Assembly: GCA_029260345.1 (NCBI GenBank)
Contig: JAJDDK010000006.1
Coordinates: 248,001 to 312,000, forward strand
Reading direction: 5' to 3'
DNA length: 64,000 nucleotides
From: Phycisphaerales bacterium
GTDB taxonomy: Bacteria > Planctomycetota > Phycisphaerae > Phycisphaerales > UBA1924
Part shown: positions 1 through 7,709 of the stretch, piece by piece
How the letters are laid out: every line of letters starts with the position of its first letter
How positions within the stretch are numbered: the stretch's first letter is position 1
Translations under genes and position numbers: made by a program
The notes under the pieces: generated by a model
What the model was told of the DNA's origin: nothing
The model's database searches: none
Seen by the model: the letters and a program-made list of their open reading frames with translations, nothing else

Positions 1-1236
1 ACGGAGGTCGGATTGCAGGATGCGCCGTGGCTGCGGCTGACGTTTGACGAGGTGATCCTGTCCGGCGATCAGAAACTCGGCGACGACGCGTTCCTGTGGA
101 TCACGTCGCTCGCAGATGGCGCTGTGCAGATCCTGACGCAGCGCGATCTTGAGCGATGGCAATACACGACGGCCTATTTCAACGGCGACCGCGTGCGCGT
201 TGAATTGTTCGCATATCCCGGCGCTGGGAAGAATCGTTTGAAAATGGACACCATGATGGCGGGTCCGCCGTCGGACGTGACGCCATTCTCATTGTGTGGA
301 CCGGATGATCGCGCGTTGTCCACTGACGGCCGAAGCGCTCGCGTGCTGCCGGCGCAGTGCACCGTTTTCATGATCAATGATCCATTGAAGAACTTCCTCA
401 CCGCTGGTCATTGCGCCACGGCGCTGCAAGTGGTGCAGTTCAATGTGCCGATGTCGACCGAAGGGGGCGGTTTGCAGAATCCGCCGCCGGAAGATCAATA
501 CCCGGTGGACCCCGCGTCCGTTCAGTTTCGGTTCCAGGGCATTGGCGACGATTGGGCGCACTTTGGCGTGTTCCCGAACTCGAATACGGGCTTGATGCCG
601 TATCAGGTCTCAGGCGCAGCATTCCCAATGGCGAACACGGCGCCACCGGTCCTGAATCAGACGATCCGCATCACCGGCTATGGCACAGATACGACGCCCG
701 CCACTTACAACTCCGTCCAGCAAACCAGCAGCGGTCCGTACGTTGATCGTTTTGGGACAGTCATTCGTTACGCCGTTGACACCACCGGTGGAAATTCAGG
801 CTCCGCGGTCATCGATACAACCACTCTTCTTTGCATCGGCATTCACACCAATGCCGGCTGCACGACCTCCGGTTCGGGATCTAATCAAGGAACGGCGATT
901 CAGAATCCGAATCTGAAGAACGCCATCAACAATCCGCAAGGCATCGCCGCTTCCGCTGATTGCAACAACAACAGCGTTCCTGACTTTGTCGATATCGAGC
1001 AAGGCGCTGATGACTGCAACAACAACGGCATTCTTGATTCGTGCGAATCGCTGAATATTCCCGGTGACCTGAACAACAACAACTTGGTGGATGGCGCCGA
1101 TCTTGGCATCATGCTCGCTTCGTGGGGCCAGTCCGGCGTGGCGGCGGACATCAATGGCGACAACATCGTTGATGGCGCTGATCTTGCGAAGCTGCTGTCC
1201 AACTGGGGCACGTACTGCGACATCTTCGGCAACTGA
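1..1236 (+). CDS. Secreted trypsin-like serine protease with C-terminal dockerin-like domain (5' end missing)
   Basis: The reading frame is open to the window edge, so the N-terminus, probably with a signal peptide, lies upstream. Counting codons from base 1, a chymotrypsin-fold triad is visible: His137 in FLTAGHCA, Asp183 or Asp184 in GDDWAHFG, and Ser266 in GGNSGSAV. The product is therefore probably an active extracellular endopeptidase. After the protease domain come Asn/Asp-rich Ca-binding segments (DCNNNSVPDFVD, DCNNNGILDSCE) and then two dockerin-like loops (GDLNNNNLVDGADLGIML and DINGDNIVDGADLAKLL), each ending in WG. The dockerin-like tail probably mediates Ca-dependent attachment; its partner is unknown. 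A shared hairpin follows the stop. Substrate is unknown. Confidence 0.85.
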   Translation, partial: TEVGLQDAPWLRLTFDEVILSGDQKLGDDAFLWITSLADGAVQILTQRDLERWQYTTAYFNGDRVRVELFAYPGAGKNRLKMDTMMAGPPSDVTPFSLCGPDDRALSTDGRSARVLPAQCTVFMINDPLKNFLTAGHCATALQVVQFNVPMSTEGGGLQNPPPEDQYPVDPASVQFRFQGIGDDWAHFGVFPNSNTGLMPYQVSGAAFPMANTAPPVLNQTIRITGYGTDTTPATYNSVQQTSSGPYVDRFGTVIRYAVDTTGGNSGSAVIDTTTLLCIGIHTNAGCTTSGSGSNQGTAIQNPNLKNAINNPQGIAASADCNNNSVPDFVDIEQGADDCNNNGILDSCESLNIPGDLNNNNLVDGADLGIMLASWGQSGVAADINGDNIVDGADLAKLLSNWGTYCDIFGN

Positions 1237-1262
1237 ATAGTCGCGAGCAAAACACGTTGAAT

Positions 1263-2948
1263 TTATGCAGGCCCGGCGTTCGCGTCGGGCCTGTTTCGTT
1301 CCAGCAGCCAGCCGATCTCCGGGGCGCGAGTCGCAATGGCCACGATGACAAACGCGGCGCCTCCGGCGCTGACGCAGACGCTGAGCCGCAGGAACTGAAT
1401 CCACCAGTCACCATCCGCCGGCAGCGCCCAGCCGGCGGCAAGAACGGCGATCGCCATCGCTCCCGTTGCGACCAAGGTGCGACCAACTGGAGTGACGAGC
1501 GCCGCCGTGCGAGATCCATCACCGAATCGTCGTCGGCAGATTACGGCCAGCACGGCACACTGGCCGATGGCGCACGCCGTGGTGGACCACGCCAGTGCGG
1601 CTTCACGCAACACCCAAATCAGTGAAACATTGAGGATGAAATTGACGCCAATCGTGACGAGGGACACGCGCACCGGCGTGCGGGTGTCTCCGTGCGCGTA
1701 CATCGCGCGCGTGAAGACATGAATCAGCGCAAACGCCCAGATTCCCGGCGAATACCCGAGGAGCACGCTGGCCGTTCGAAGCATGGCCTCATCGGAGAAT
1801 TCGCCACCGCGATAGATCACAGCGATCAGCGGCTCGCGAATCAACGCAAGGCCGACGGAAGCGGGCACACCGATGAACAGGCTCAGCCGCAGACCGCGCA
1901 GGAGCGTGTCGCGAAACGCCTTCGGCTCGTTGATGGAGCGCGACAGCATCGGAAAAACAGCGGTGGCGAGCGCGATGCCAAATACACCAAGTGGGAAGTG
2001 GTAGAGGCGTTGCCCGAAGAAGAGGATGGAGTTTGAGGCTTCATCCAGTGGGTAGGTGATCGCGCTTGTCAGGAATGGAATCGAGATCGTCGGTCCGACC
2101 AGGACAGGCCAGCTCGCGATCAATCCGTCGATCAGTGTGTTGATTTGCAGCGCGCTCATGCCGATGGCGACGGGCGCCATACGCCGGAGGGTGCGCCGAA
2201 TTTCAGGCCGCACGGATTCAGTCCGGGCGTGAATGCTCGGACGATGGCGCCTCAGCGCCGCTAGCGACCACCCCACCTGGAAGACGCCGGCGATCAGGAC
2301 AGCAATAGCGACGGCATAGATGGCAGCCGTGGTTCCGGCTTCGAGCCAGAAGGTCCACGTCGTCGCGGCGGCAATGATGCAAAGATTGACGAGGATGGGC
2401 GCCGCCGCAGGCACTCCGAATCGGTCGTGGCACTGAAGCATGGATCCGAAAATGGCCGTAGTGCACACCAGCGGCATGAACGGGAGCATGATCATCGCCA
2501 GGCGCAGGGCGAGGCCGTCTTCGGCGCCGACTCCCGCCAGCACGAGCACACCCAGAATCACTTCACCAGCGATGGTCGCGCCGATCAGCCACAGCGAAAC
2601 GATTCGCACCATCGCGCCGGCAAAGGCTCCGGCCCGCGGAGGGTCAGCATCTGTGAGCCGCGCATATTCAGGAAGAAATGCGGCGGACAGGGCGCCTTCA
2701 CCGAAGAGGCGTCGAAAGAGATTCGGTAGAAGAAACGCGAACGCAAACGCGGACCAAATGGCCCCCGCGCCAAAGATCCGCGAGCAGACCGCATCGCGCG
2801 CGAGGCCACTGAAGCGGCTCAGCGTGGTGAGGGATGCGATGACTCGGAGAGCCGAGCCAACACGCGGCGCCTGACGAGGCGCCGCTGGCGGCTGCGCTTC
2901 GGAATCACTGGACGACGCCTCAGGATTTGGCGGAGATGCGACGGTCAC
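1263..2948 (-). CDS. murJ: Lipid II flippase MurJ (MviN family)
   Basis: This 561-residue, highly hydrophobic protein belongs to the MOP exporter superfamily. MurJ flips the peptidoglycan precursor lipid II across the inner membrane. The family signature lies near the N-terminus: LSRFSGLARDAVCSRIFGAG, then LLPNLFRRLFGEGALSAAF with PEYARL. About 14 membrane segments follow, as expected. Residues 1-30 are a Pro/Ala/Gln-rich cytoplasmic extension. The start is GTG at 2948; the ATG a few bases upstream is out of frame and stops at once. The 3' end lies inside the hairpin shared with the protease gene. Its presence indicates that the cell makes peptidoglycan. Confidence 0.93.
   Translation of the reverse strand: MTVASPPNPEASSSDSEAQPPAAPRQAPRVGSALRVIASLTTLSRFSGLARDAVCSRIFGAGAIWSAFAFAFLLPNLFRRLFGEGALSAAFLPEYARLTDADPPRAGAFAGAMVRIVSLWLIGATIAGEVILGVLVLAGVGAEDGLALRLAMIMLPFMPLVCTTAIFGSMLQCHDRFGVPAAAPILVNLCIIAAATTWTFWLEAGTTAAIYAVAIAVLIAGVFQVGWSLAALRRHRPSIHARTESVRPEIRRTLRRMAPVAIGMSALQINTLIDGLIASWPVLVGPTISIPFLTSAITYPLDEASNSILFFGQRLYHFPLGVFGIALATAVFPMLSRSINEPKAFRDTLLRGLRLSLFIGVPASVGLALIREPLIAVIYRGGEFSDEAMLRTASVLLGYSPGIWAFALIHVFTRAMYAHGDTRTPVRVSLVTIGVNFILNVSLIWVLREAALAWSTTACAIGQCAVLAVICRRRFGDGSRTAALVTPVGRTLVATGAMAIAVLAAGWALPADGDWWIQFLRLSVCVSAGGAAFVIVAIATRAPEIGWLLERNRPDANAGPA
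1268..1300. terminator. Hairpin shared by convergent genes
   Basis: An 11-bp GC-rich stem with one G-U pair (CAGGCCCG arm at 1268-1275, CGGGCCTG arm at 1286-1293) is followed by TTTCGTT on the + strand. It lies about 30 nt after the protease stop. It also contains the last codons of the convergent murJ gene, whose TAA is at 1263-1265. It probably ends the + strand transcript; function on the - strand is weaker because that side is only AT-rich. Confidence 0.6.
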
Positions 2949-2960
2949 GCATCCATTGTC

Positions 2961-3001
2961 GACAAAAATAGAAATCCCGCCCCACGAGTGGGGGCGGGAT
3001 T
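2961..3001 (-). terminator. Rho-independent terminator of the PEP-CTERM-type gene
   Basis: A stem of at least 11 bp (AATCCCGCCCC at 2973-2983 pairing with GGGGCGGGATT at 2991-3001) is followed, reading the - strand, by CTATTTTTGTC. It lies about 50 nt downstream of the stop at 3054 and just upstream of murJ, so it separates the two transcripts. Confidence 0.85.
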
Positions 3002-3053
3002 CTGATCAGCGACGGAAAATTCGAGAAGGGAGGCTATTTCTCGAACGGATTGG

Positions 3054-3707
3054 TCAGCGCTTGCGGCGACCAACCAGGACGATTCCGCTCAGGCTGGCCA
3101 GCGCGATAGCGCCGGGCGCCGGGATGGCGGAACCGGAAATCTGAATACCGAGAACCTCGCCGGGTGCGAATGATGCATAGGTTGCACCAAAGGGCGAATC
3201 GCCGGAAGCCACGACGGCGCCGCTTCGGTCACCAAGCTCGATGGATCCTGCTTCACCGGGACGACGGATCTTCAATCCCTGCGTGCCGTTGGAGCCAATG
3301 AGGAGGAAGTACTCACCCGCCTCAGAAAGCGTCGTGCCGCTGAGATCAAAGTTGTGCCACGACGCGATGCCGCCGGCATCAGGGGTCATGTCGAACGTCT
3401 GATTAAAGAACACGTTGGCGCCAGCGCCAAGACTGTCAGCGATCCAGAGCGTGACGGAGTCGCCGGTGGGGCTGTCCGCCAAGATGGAGACGGAGTCAAG
3501 ATTGACGCCTTCGGTGACGTTGAACGCCTGTGTACGGAGAACGGCGCTGCCGTTGCTCGTAATGTTCGCTTTGTCGAAGCTTCCAGTTGTCGGGATGGAT
3601 TCTGTTGCCGCAAAGCCAGCGACAATGAATCCTGCATGGGCCTGACTCGCCACCGCCGCACTCGCACCGAGCGCAAGGGTGGACAAAACAATGCTGCGCA
3701 TTTTCAT
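3054..3707 (-). CDS. Exported protein with PEP-CTERM-like sorting tail
   Basis: The protein has 217 residues. A Sec signal peptide (MKMRSIVLSTLALGASAAVA, cut near SQAHA-G) precedes a beta-rich mature region with no family I recognise. The C-terminus is a sorting tail: IPAPGAIALASLSGIVLVGR followed by RKR, meaning a P-x-P-G-A motif, one membrane-length stretch and basic residues. In the PEP-CTERM/exosortase system such tails are processed and direct proteins to the surface or exopolysaccharide. GGAGAG lies 7 nt before the ATG. A terminator follows, and repeated ATAAACCC half-sites lie upstream, so it is probably a monocistronic regulated gene. Its function is unknown. Confidence 0.8.
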   Translation of the reverse strand: MKMRSIVLSTLALGASAAVASQAHAGFIVAGFAATESIPTTGSFDKANITSNGSAVLRTQAFNVTEGVNLDSVSILADSPTGDSVTLWIADSLGAGANVFFNQTFDMTPDAGGIASWHNFDLSGTTLSEAGEYFLLIGSNGTQGLKIRRPGEAGSIELGDRSGAVVASGDSPFGATYASFAPGEVLGIQISGSAIPAPGAIALASLSGIVLVGRRKR

Positions 3708-4146
3708 TTGAATCTCTCCTGTGCGCGGCTCGACACCACCCCGTAGGGATGACGGCGTCTTTTTGTGCCGCTGATCTGACTCTCTTCTCTGCGTTCCCGA
3801 TGTGCGGTCGGAAACTGGTTCCCTGTGCTGCCTATAGAAGTACCACAGCGCATAAACCCAGTCAAGATAAACCCTTCGAAAGACAAAAAAGATTGCGGTG
3901 ATCGGACATGCCAGCCGTTAAGCCCGATAAGGACTGGGTTTATCGCTGCCCCGATGGCCCCTGGTTGTCCCGATTCTGAGAGATGGACCGATACCCAGAT
4001 CGGTCTTGGCTGCGCACATTTCGCATTGCCGATCAATCGCGCAATTTGAGGCTCATCTCATCAATAGATCGCGGGATGGAATCGGCGCTTCCAAGCGGCC
4101 TGCCACGGTTGTCGGACCCTTCGACGTGGCGCCTTTCGTCCGTACC
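3708..4146. other. 439-bp intergenic region upstream of the PEP-CTERM-type gene
   Basis: No convincing gene is present; the 110-codon frame on the - strand here has no family features. The region holds the putative promoter (TTGACT, 17 nt, TACTTC, reading the - strand) and three copies of ATAAACCC described separately. The half nearer parA shows nothing recognisable. Confidence 0.5.
3852..3943. promoter_or_regulatory. Candidate operator: 12-bp inverted repeat with a third half-site
   Basis: ATAAACCCAGTC at 3852-3863 recurs exactly as its reverse complement GACTGGGTTTAT at 3932-3943. A shorter direct copy, ATAAACCC, sits at 3867-3874. On the - strand the proximal copy runs into a TTGACT box that could be the -35 of the gene starting at 3707. 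The arrangement suggests binding sites for a dimeric regulator; the regulator is not identified. Confidence 0.4.
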
Positions 4147-5061
4147 TCAAGTGCTGCTAGCCGCAGGTGTGACGTCACGAACAATGATCTCTGGCTCGTG
4201 CGCCGTCGCGGGCCCGCTTTTCTGTGCATTTTCAAGAGTATGAAGCACGACAGTCGCAAGTTCCAAATAATCCGAAGCGCCAGGCGCCTGCGGCGCATAC
4301 TCGAAAATCGTTTGACCGAAACTCGGCGATTCGGCAAGTTTGATGTTGCGCCGAACGCCGGGACGGAACACTTGGCCGCCAGACCACGGCGCCCCTGTAT
4401 TTGCAGCGTTTTCGAAGAATTCGTCGAGGTCCGAAACGACTTCTTTGCCGTGCGTGGTTTGCTCTTCGTGCATGCATAACACCACACCGGCGACCTTGAG
4501 TTGCGGGTTGACCTGGCTCGACATCAGCCGCACCGTTTCCAGCAATTTGCTGACGCCCTGCAGCGCGAGGAAGTGCGCCTGCATTGGAACGATCACCCGA
4601 TCAGCCGCGGCCAGCGCATTGAGCGTGAGCAGGCCGAGCGACGGCGGGCAATCGATGAACACAAGATCAAATTGGCCAGCGAGATTCGCGATGGCCTCTT
4701 TCAGGCGATCGTGCCGCCGCTCCGCCGAAGCAAGTTCCACTTCCACCGCCGCGAGGTCGACTTCCGCAGGAAGGATGGCGAGGTGGTCACGTGAATCAAG
4801 GACCGATGCTTTGACCTTCTCAGGTTCGAGCAGGGCGTCGTAGACGGAAGCCGCCAGTTCGCTGGGATCATGCCCGAGATGCAGCGTCGCGTGGGCTTGG
4901 GGGTCCATGTCGATGACGAGGACGCGATGGCCCGTTTCCGCAGCGGCAGCGGCGAGATTCACAACAGTGGTGGTCTTCCCAACGCCGCCCTTCTGGTTCA
5001 TGAAGGCGACGACAATGGGGGGCGACGAGTTGGGCGTCCGTGCGGTGTGCGTGTCAGCCAT
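4147..5061 (-). CDS. parA: ParA/Soj-family partition ATPase
   Basis: This 304-residue protein is a P-loop ATPase of the ParA/MinD class, which forms ATP-dependent dimers on DNA and positions chromosomes or other cargo. The deviant Walker A motif KGGVGKTTT lies at about residues 25-33, preceded by FMNQ. Walker A' (VLVIDMDPQAHATLHLG) and Walker B (FDLVFIDCPPSLGLLT) follow in normal order, with the usual VIVPMQAHFLALQGV segment. The start is set by GGAGGG just upstream of the ATG, with TACACT 26 nt further up as a likely -10. No parB is adjacent in the window, so this may be a solitary ParA with its own cargo rather than the chromosomal pair. Confidence 0.9.
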   Translation of the reverse strand: MADTHTARTPNSSPPIVVAFMNQKGGVGKTTTVVNLAAAAAETGHRVLVIDMDPQAHATLHLGHDPSELAASVYDALLEPEKVKASVLDSRDHLAILPAEVDLAAVEVELASAERRHDRLKEAIANLAGQFDLVFIDCPPSLGLLTLNALAAADRVIVPMQAHFLALQGVSKLLETVRLMSSQVNPQLKVAGVVLCMHEEQTTHGKEVVSDLDEFFENAANTGAPWSGGQVFRPGVRRNIKLAESPSFGQTIFEYAPQAPGASDYLELATVVLHTLENAQKSGPATAHEPEIIVRDVTPAASST

Positions 5062-5149
5062 GGTCCCTCCGTGGTCCAGCGCCGCCCAGTGTACCGCCGG
5101 GCGAAGAACCGCATGGAAACCGTGTCGCGGCTCATTCGCCCGGATGGCC

Positions 5150-5155
5150 TACGCT
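5150..5155 (+). promoter_or_regulatory. -10-like element 9 nt before the CPBP gene (leaderless type)
   Basis: TACGCT ends 9 nt before the ATG at 5165 and no Shine-Dalgarno sequence is visible. This matches the close-spaced -10 pattern seen before many genes in this window and supports the start at 5165. Confidence 0.4.
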
Positions 5156-5164
5156 ACGCGACGC

Positions 5165-5860
5165 ATGCAGGAATCCAGCGAGTCAGTTCAGGAAAAGACC
5201 GCCGGGATGCCCCGGGCCTGCGCGTGGAGACGAGCCGCGCGGCTCTTTGAACTCGTCGCCGTTTTCATCGCGTTGCCGACGGCGTTTCGCCTGGGATACA
5301 TCGACCTGCCGCTCATCGGCGCGATCGTGCTGATGGCGGTCGCCGCTGCGGCGGTCCTGCTCTTCGATCGGAGCTTCGACCGGCGGTCACTGTGGCGCAC
5401 GGAAACGGTGCGACGCGAGTTGCCGCGCATTCTGGTGATCTTTGCGATCGCCGCGACGCTCGGCGCCATCATCGTGCTCACCTCATCGCGAGAACAATTC
5501 CTCGAACTGGCGAGGCACAAGCCGGGCCTTTGGGCCGCGATCATGGTGCTGTATCCGGTTTTCAGCGTGTATCCGCAGGAGATTGTATTTCGCGGATTTT
5601 TCTTTCACCGCTACGCGCCGCTTTTTCGACATCCGTGGGCGTTGATCATCGTCAGCGCGTTCGTCTTCGGATACGTCCACCTGGTGATGGGCAATGCGCT
5701 CGCGGTTGTGCTGTCCGCGATTGGCGGCGTGCTCTTTGGATGGACGTACCTGCGCACGAAATCGCTTCCGGCCGTTGTGGTGGAACATGCGCTGTATGGG
5801 TGTTTCATCTTCACGGTCGGGCTGGGGCGATACTTCTATCTCGCCCCACCCGGACCGTGA
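5165..5860 (+). CDS. CPBP-family intramembrane protease (CAAX/Rce1-like)
   Basis: The protein has about 231 residues and six to seven membrane segments. The CPBP signature is present: motif 1 is PQEIVFRGFFFHRY, motif 2 is FGYVHLVMGN with the conserved His, and motif 3 is VVEHALYG. Motif 1 has QE where most members have EE, and the PQE..FR form marks a recognisable subfamily. Members are intramembrane endopeptidases, some of which act on prenylated or peptide substrates; the substrate here is unknown. Earlier in-frame starts exist (for example 5144), but 5165 fits the -10-like element. It diverges from parA. Confidence 0.75.
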   Translation: MQESSESVQEKTAGMPRACAWRRAARLFELVAVFIALPTAFRLGYIDLPLIGAIVLMAVAAAAVLLFDRSFDRRSLWRTETVRRELPRILVIFAIAATLGAIIVLTSSREQFLELARHKPGLWAAIMVLYPVFSVYPQEIVFRGFFFHRYAPLFRHPWALIIVSAFVFGYVHLVMGNALAVVLSAIGGVLFGWTYLRTKSLPAVVVEHALYGCFIFTVGLGRYFYLAPPGP

Positions 5861-5866
5861 ATGAAA

Positions 5867-5951
5867 AGGCCGCGGTGGGATTCGAACCCACGACTGGCTT
5901 TCGCCAAACGGATTTGCAATCCGCCCCCTTGGTCCACTCGGGCACACGGCC
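5867..5951 (-). tRNA. tRNA-Cys (anticodon GCA) with a long variable arm
   Basis: Reading the - strand, a 7-bp acceptor stem (GGCCGTG with CGCGGCC, one G-U pair) encloses a D-arm containing CCGAGTGG, an anticodon stem-loop with loop TTGCAAA, and a T-arm with loop TTCGAAT. The anticodon is GCA and the discriminator base is U, both cysteine identity elements. CCA is not encoded. Unlike ordinary bacterial tRNA-Cys it has a 16-nt variable region (5892-5907) that folds as TGGC-GAAA-GCCA, and a three-pair D-stem with a G13-A22 mismatch. Both are features of class II tRNAs such as Ser and Leu. The length without CCA is 85 nt. Confidence 0.88.
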
Positions 5952-5968
5952 AGGATTCTGAGCCAGCG

Positions 5969-5997
5969 ACGCTATGAAGGCGCCGCCCGCCGGTCAA
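5969..5997 (-). promoter_or_regulatory. Sigma-70-type promoter of tRNA-Cys
   Basis: On the - strand TTGACC (5992-5997), a 17-nt spacer and TAGCGT (5969-5974) precede the tRNA 5' end by 17 nt, which would leave a short 5' leader for RNase P. Confidence 0.65.
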
Positions 5998-6075
5998 GCC
6001 CGCCCGATCGTGTCGGCCGCGTTCGGTCGAGACCGATAAAGTGGAAACGGCTCGAAGTTCTGCGGAGGCGACTCG

Positions 6076-6927
6076 ATGATGGTCCGATCGAAAATGCGAA
6101 TGGTTTGTCTGCTCACCATGGTGATTCTGCCGATGTGCGAAGCGCCGCTCTACGGGCAGGACGACAGCCAGCGCGACCGTCGCCCGGTGCGCATCTCGCG
6201 CGGGCTGCTGCATGAAGGCGCATTCCTGGCGGATCAGCCGGGTCGTCTCGTCGAACTGGAGCAGGGGGGATCAGCGTTTGTCTTCGATCGCAACGCTGAG
6301 GGGCGCGCCACGCCGCCGATGGCGGTGTTCCCGTGTACGACCCTGATGCGCATGGAGCAGATCCGCGAAGCCCGCGAAGGCGACGTTCGGTTCCGCATCA
6401 GCGGGCAGGTGTTCATCTACAAGAATCGGAATTACCTGCTGCCGACGTATTATCGGGTGCAATCAACGGAGGCCGCGCCGGTTGAGCCCGATGAACCCGC
6501 CGCGCCCGTCGTCGACGACCCGGCACTGGAAGCGGACCCGAGCGTCGAGACCCTGATCGAAGCGCTGGAGGACTTCACCCCGATCTCACGCGGTGAAGGC
6601 GATGAACTCATGCTTCCGTCTGCGGACCTGTTGAGCGACAGTTCCTTCCTCAAGCCGCGGCGCGGACAGATTGTGCGAAGTGTCGGCGGGTCATTGGCGT
6701 TCGCGATAAACAATGATGTGGATGAGGCGTCGGAATTTGATGTTCCGATGCCAATATTGCCGTGCCGCTCGCTCACCATGATTGAATCGTTGCTGGAGGA
6801 GCACGGCGCCGACAGCTCGTTTGTTTTGAGCGGACGAGTCTTCCTGTATCGCGGTCAGAATTATTTGTTGCCATCAATGGTGCAGTTGCAGCTTGATCGC
6901 ACGAGCGGTCTGACCTCCGCGCAATAA
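6076..6927 (+). CDS. Exported protein with an internal duplication
   Basis: The protein has 283 residues. GGAGG lies 8 nt before the first of two adjacent ATGs. A signal peptide ends near the APLYGQ-DD junction. The mature protein contains the same module twice. Module 1 spans about residues 38-135 (FPCTTLMRMEQI, then FRISGQVFIYKNRNYLLPTY). Module 2 spans about 175-280 (LPCRSLTMIESLLEE, then FVLSGRVFLYRGQNYLLPS). Each module has one conserved Cys. An acidic Pro/Ala linker joins the copies. I do not recognise the family; the pattern P-C-x-x-L ... S-G-x-V-F-x-Y-x-x-x-N-Y-L-L-P could serve as a search profile. It is probably periplasmic or surface-exposed. Confidence 0.75.
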   Translation: MMVRSKMRMVCLLTMVILPMCEAPLYGQDDSQRDRRPVRISRGLLHEGAFLADQPGRLVELEQGGSAFVFDRNAEGRATPPMAVFPCTTLMRMEQIREAREGDVRFRISGQVFIYKNRNYLLPTYYRVQSTEAAPVEPDEPAAPVVDDPALEADPSVETLIEALEDFTPISRGEGDELMLPSADLLSDSSFLKPRRGQIVRSVGGSLAFAINNDVDEASEFDVPMPILPCRSLTMIESLLEEHGADSSFVLSGRVFLYRGQNYLLPSMVQLQLDRTSGLTSAQ

Positions 6928-7086
6928 GAACGCCAATTTCGTTATCGGCGGTTCGGTCTGGTCCGGCGAGGCAGCACGGGCGGGTCGCTCTCATGTCAAG
7001 ACAGGCGCTCTGTACGCCGATTCGCGGCTGGGAAAGCTGCGCTGTGGTCGGCTGCGCCGGCGGCACGCGCCCCAGGGAGAGATGCG

Positions 7087-7689
7087 ATGTCCGGAACCGC
7101 AAATGGCAAGGAGGACTGGCGCGACAAGCACATCTTCACGACCGGTGAAGCGGCGAAGATTTGCAACGTCAGCCAGCAGACCATCATCCGGTGCTTCGAC
7201 AGCGGACGCCTCGAAGGCTTCCGAGTGCCGGGCTCTCGGTTCCGCCGGATTCCCCGCGCTGAACTTGTGCGGTTCATGAAGAAGAACGGAATCCCGACGG
7301 ATTCCATGGAGTCCGGTCGCACCCGCGTGCTTGTGGTTGATGACGATCCCGAAATCGTCGCCGTGCTGCGCGAAGCGCTCGAGCGCGATTCACGCTTCGA
7401 AGTGGAAACCGCCGCGTGCGGCTACGACGCCGGACTGCTGACCGAGTCCTTCAAGCCGCACGTCATTCTGCTGGACTACATGTTGCCGGACATCAACGGC
7501 AACCTCGTGTGCAAGCGCGTGCGTGAGAACCCCGCGCGGGCCGACACGCGCATCATCGTGGTTTCAGGCGTCGTCAAGCACAACGAAGTCGACGCGCTGC
7601 TCAGCGCCGGCGCCGACGAATTTGTGCGCAAGCCGTTTGACGTGAACGCCCTGATGGATCGCATCGACGAACTCGCCACCGCGAAGTGA
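7087..7689 (+). CDS. HTH (excisionase/MerR-like)-receiver protein
   Basis: This 200-residue response regulator has its DNA-binding domain first. Residues 10-70 form an excisionase-type winged helix-turn-helix (TTGEAAKICNVSQQTIIRCF, then GRLEGFRVPGSRFRRIPRAE). Residues 78-198 form a receiver with intact signature residues: the DDD acidic pocket in VVDDDPEIV, the phospho-acceptor Asp in ILLDYMLPD, Ser in IIVVSGV and Lys in VRKPFD. Phosphorylation probably controls DNA binding or dimerisation. GGGAGAG precedes the ATG. The kinase gene begins 20 bp downstream, making a partner pair likely. Most response regulators carry the receiver at the N-terminus, so the order here is reversed. Confidence 0.88.
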   Translation: MSGTANGKEDWRDKHIFTTGEAAKICNVSQQTIIRCFDSGRLEGFRVPGSRFRRIPRAELVRFMKKNGIPTDSMESGRTRVLVVDDDPEIVAVLREALERDSRFEVETAACGYDAGLLTESFKPHVILLDYMLPDINGNLVCKRVRENPARADTRIIVVSGVVKHNEVDALLSAGADEFVRKPFDVNALMDRIDELATAK

Positions 7690-7709
7690 GCAGCGCCCGC
7701 TGAGCGATC

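Noticed and set aside
796-1404. A 202-codon - strand frame opposite the protease and murJ end
   Set aside because: It is antisense to the dockerin-like repeats; its repeated Val/Ala/Asp pattern mirrors them.
3704-4036. A 110-codon - strand frame in the gap between parA and the PEP-CTERM-type gene
   Set aside because: It overlaps the probable promoter and the operator-like repeats and shows no coding features.
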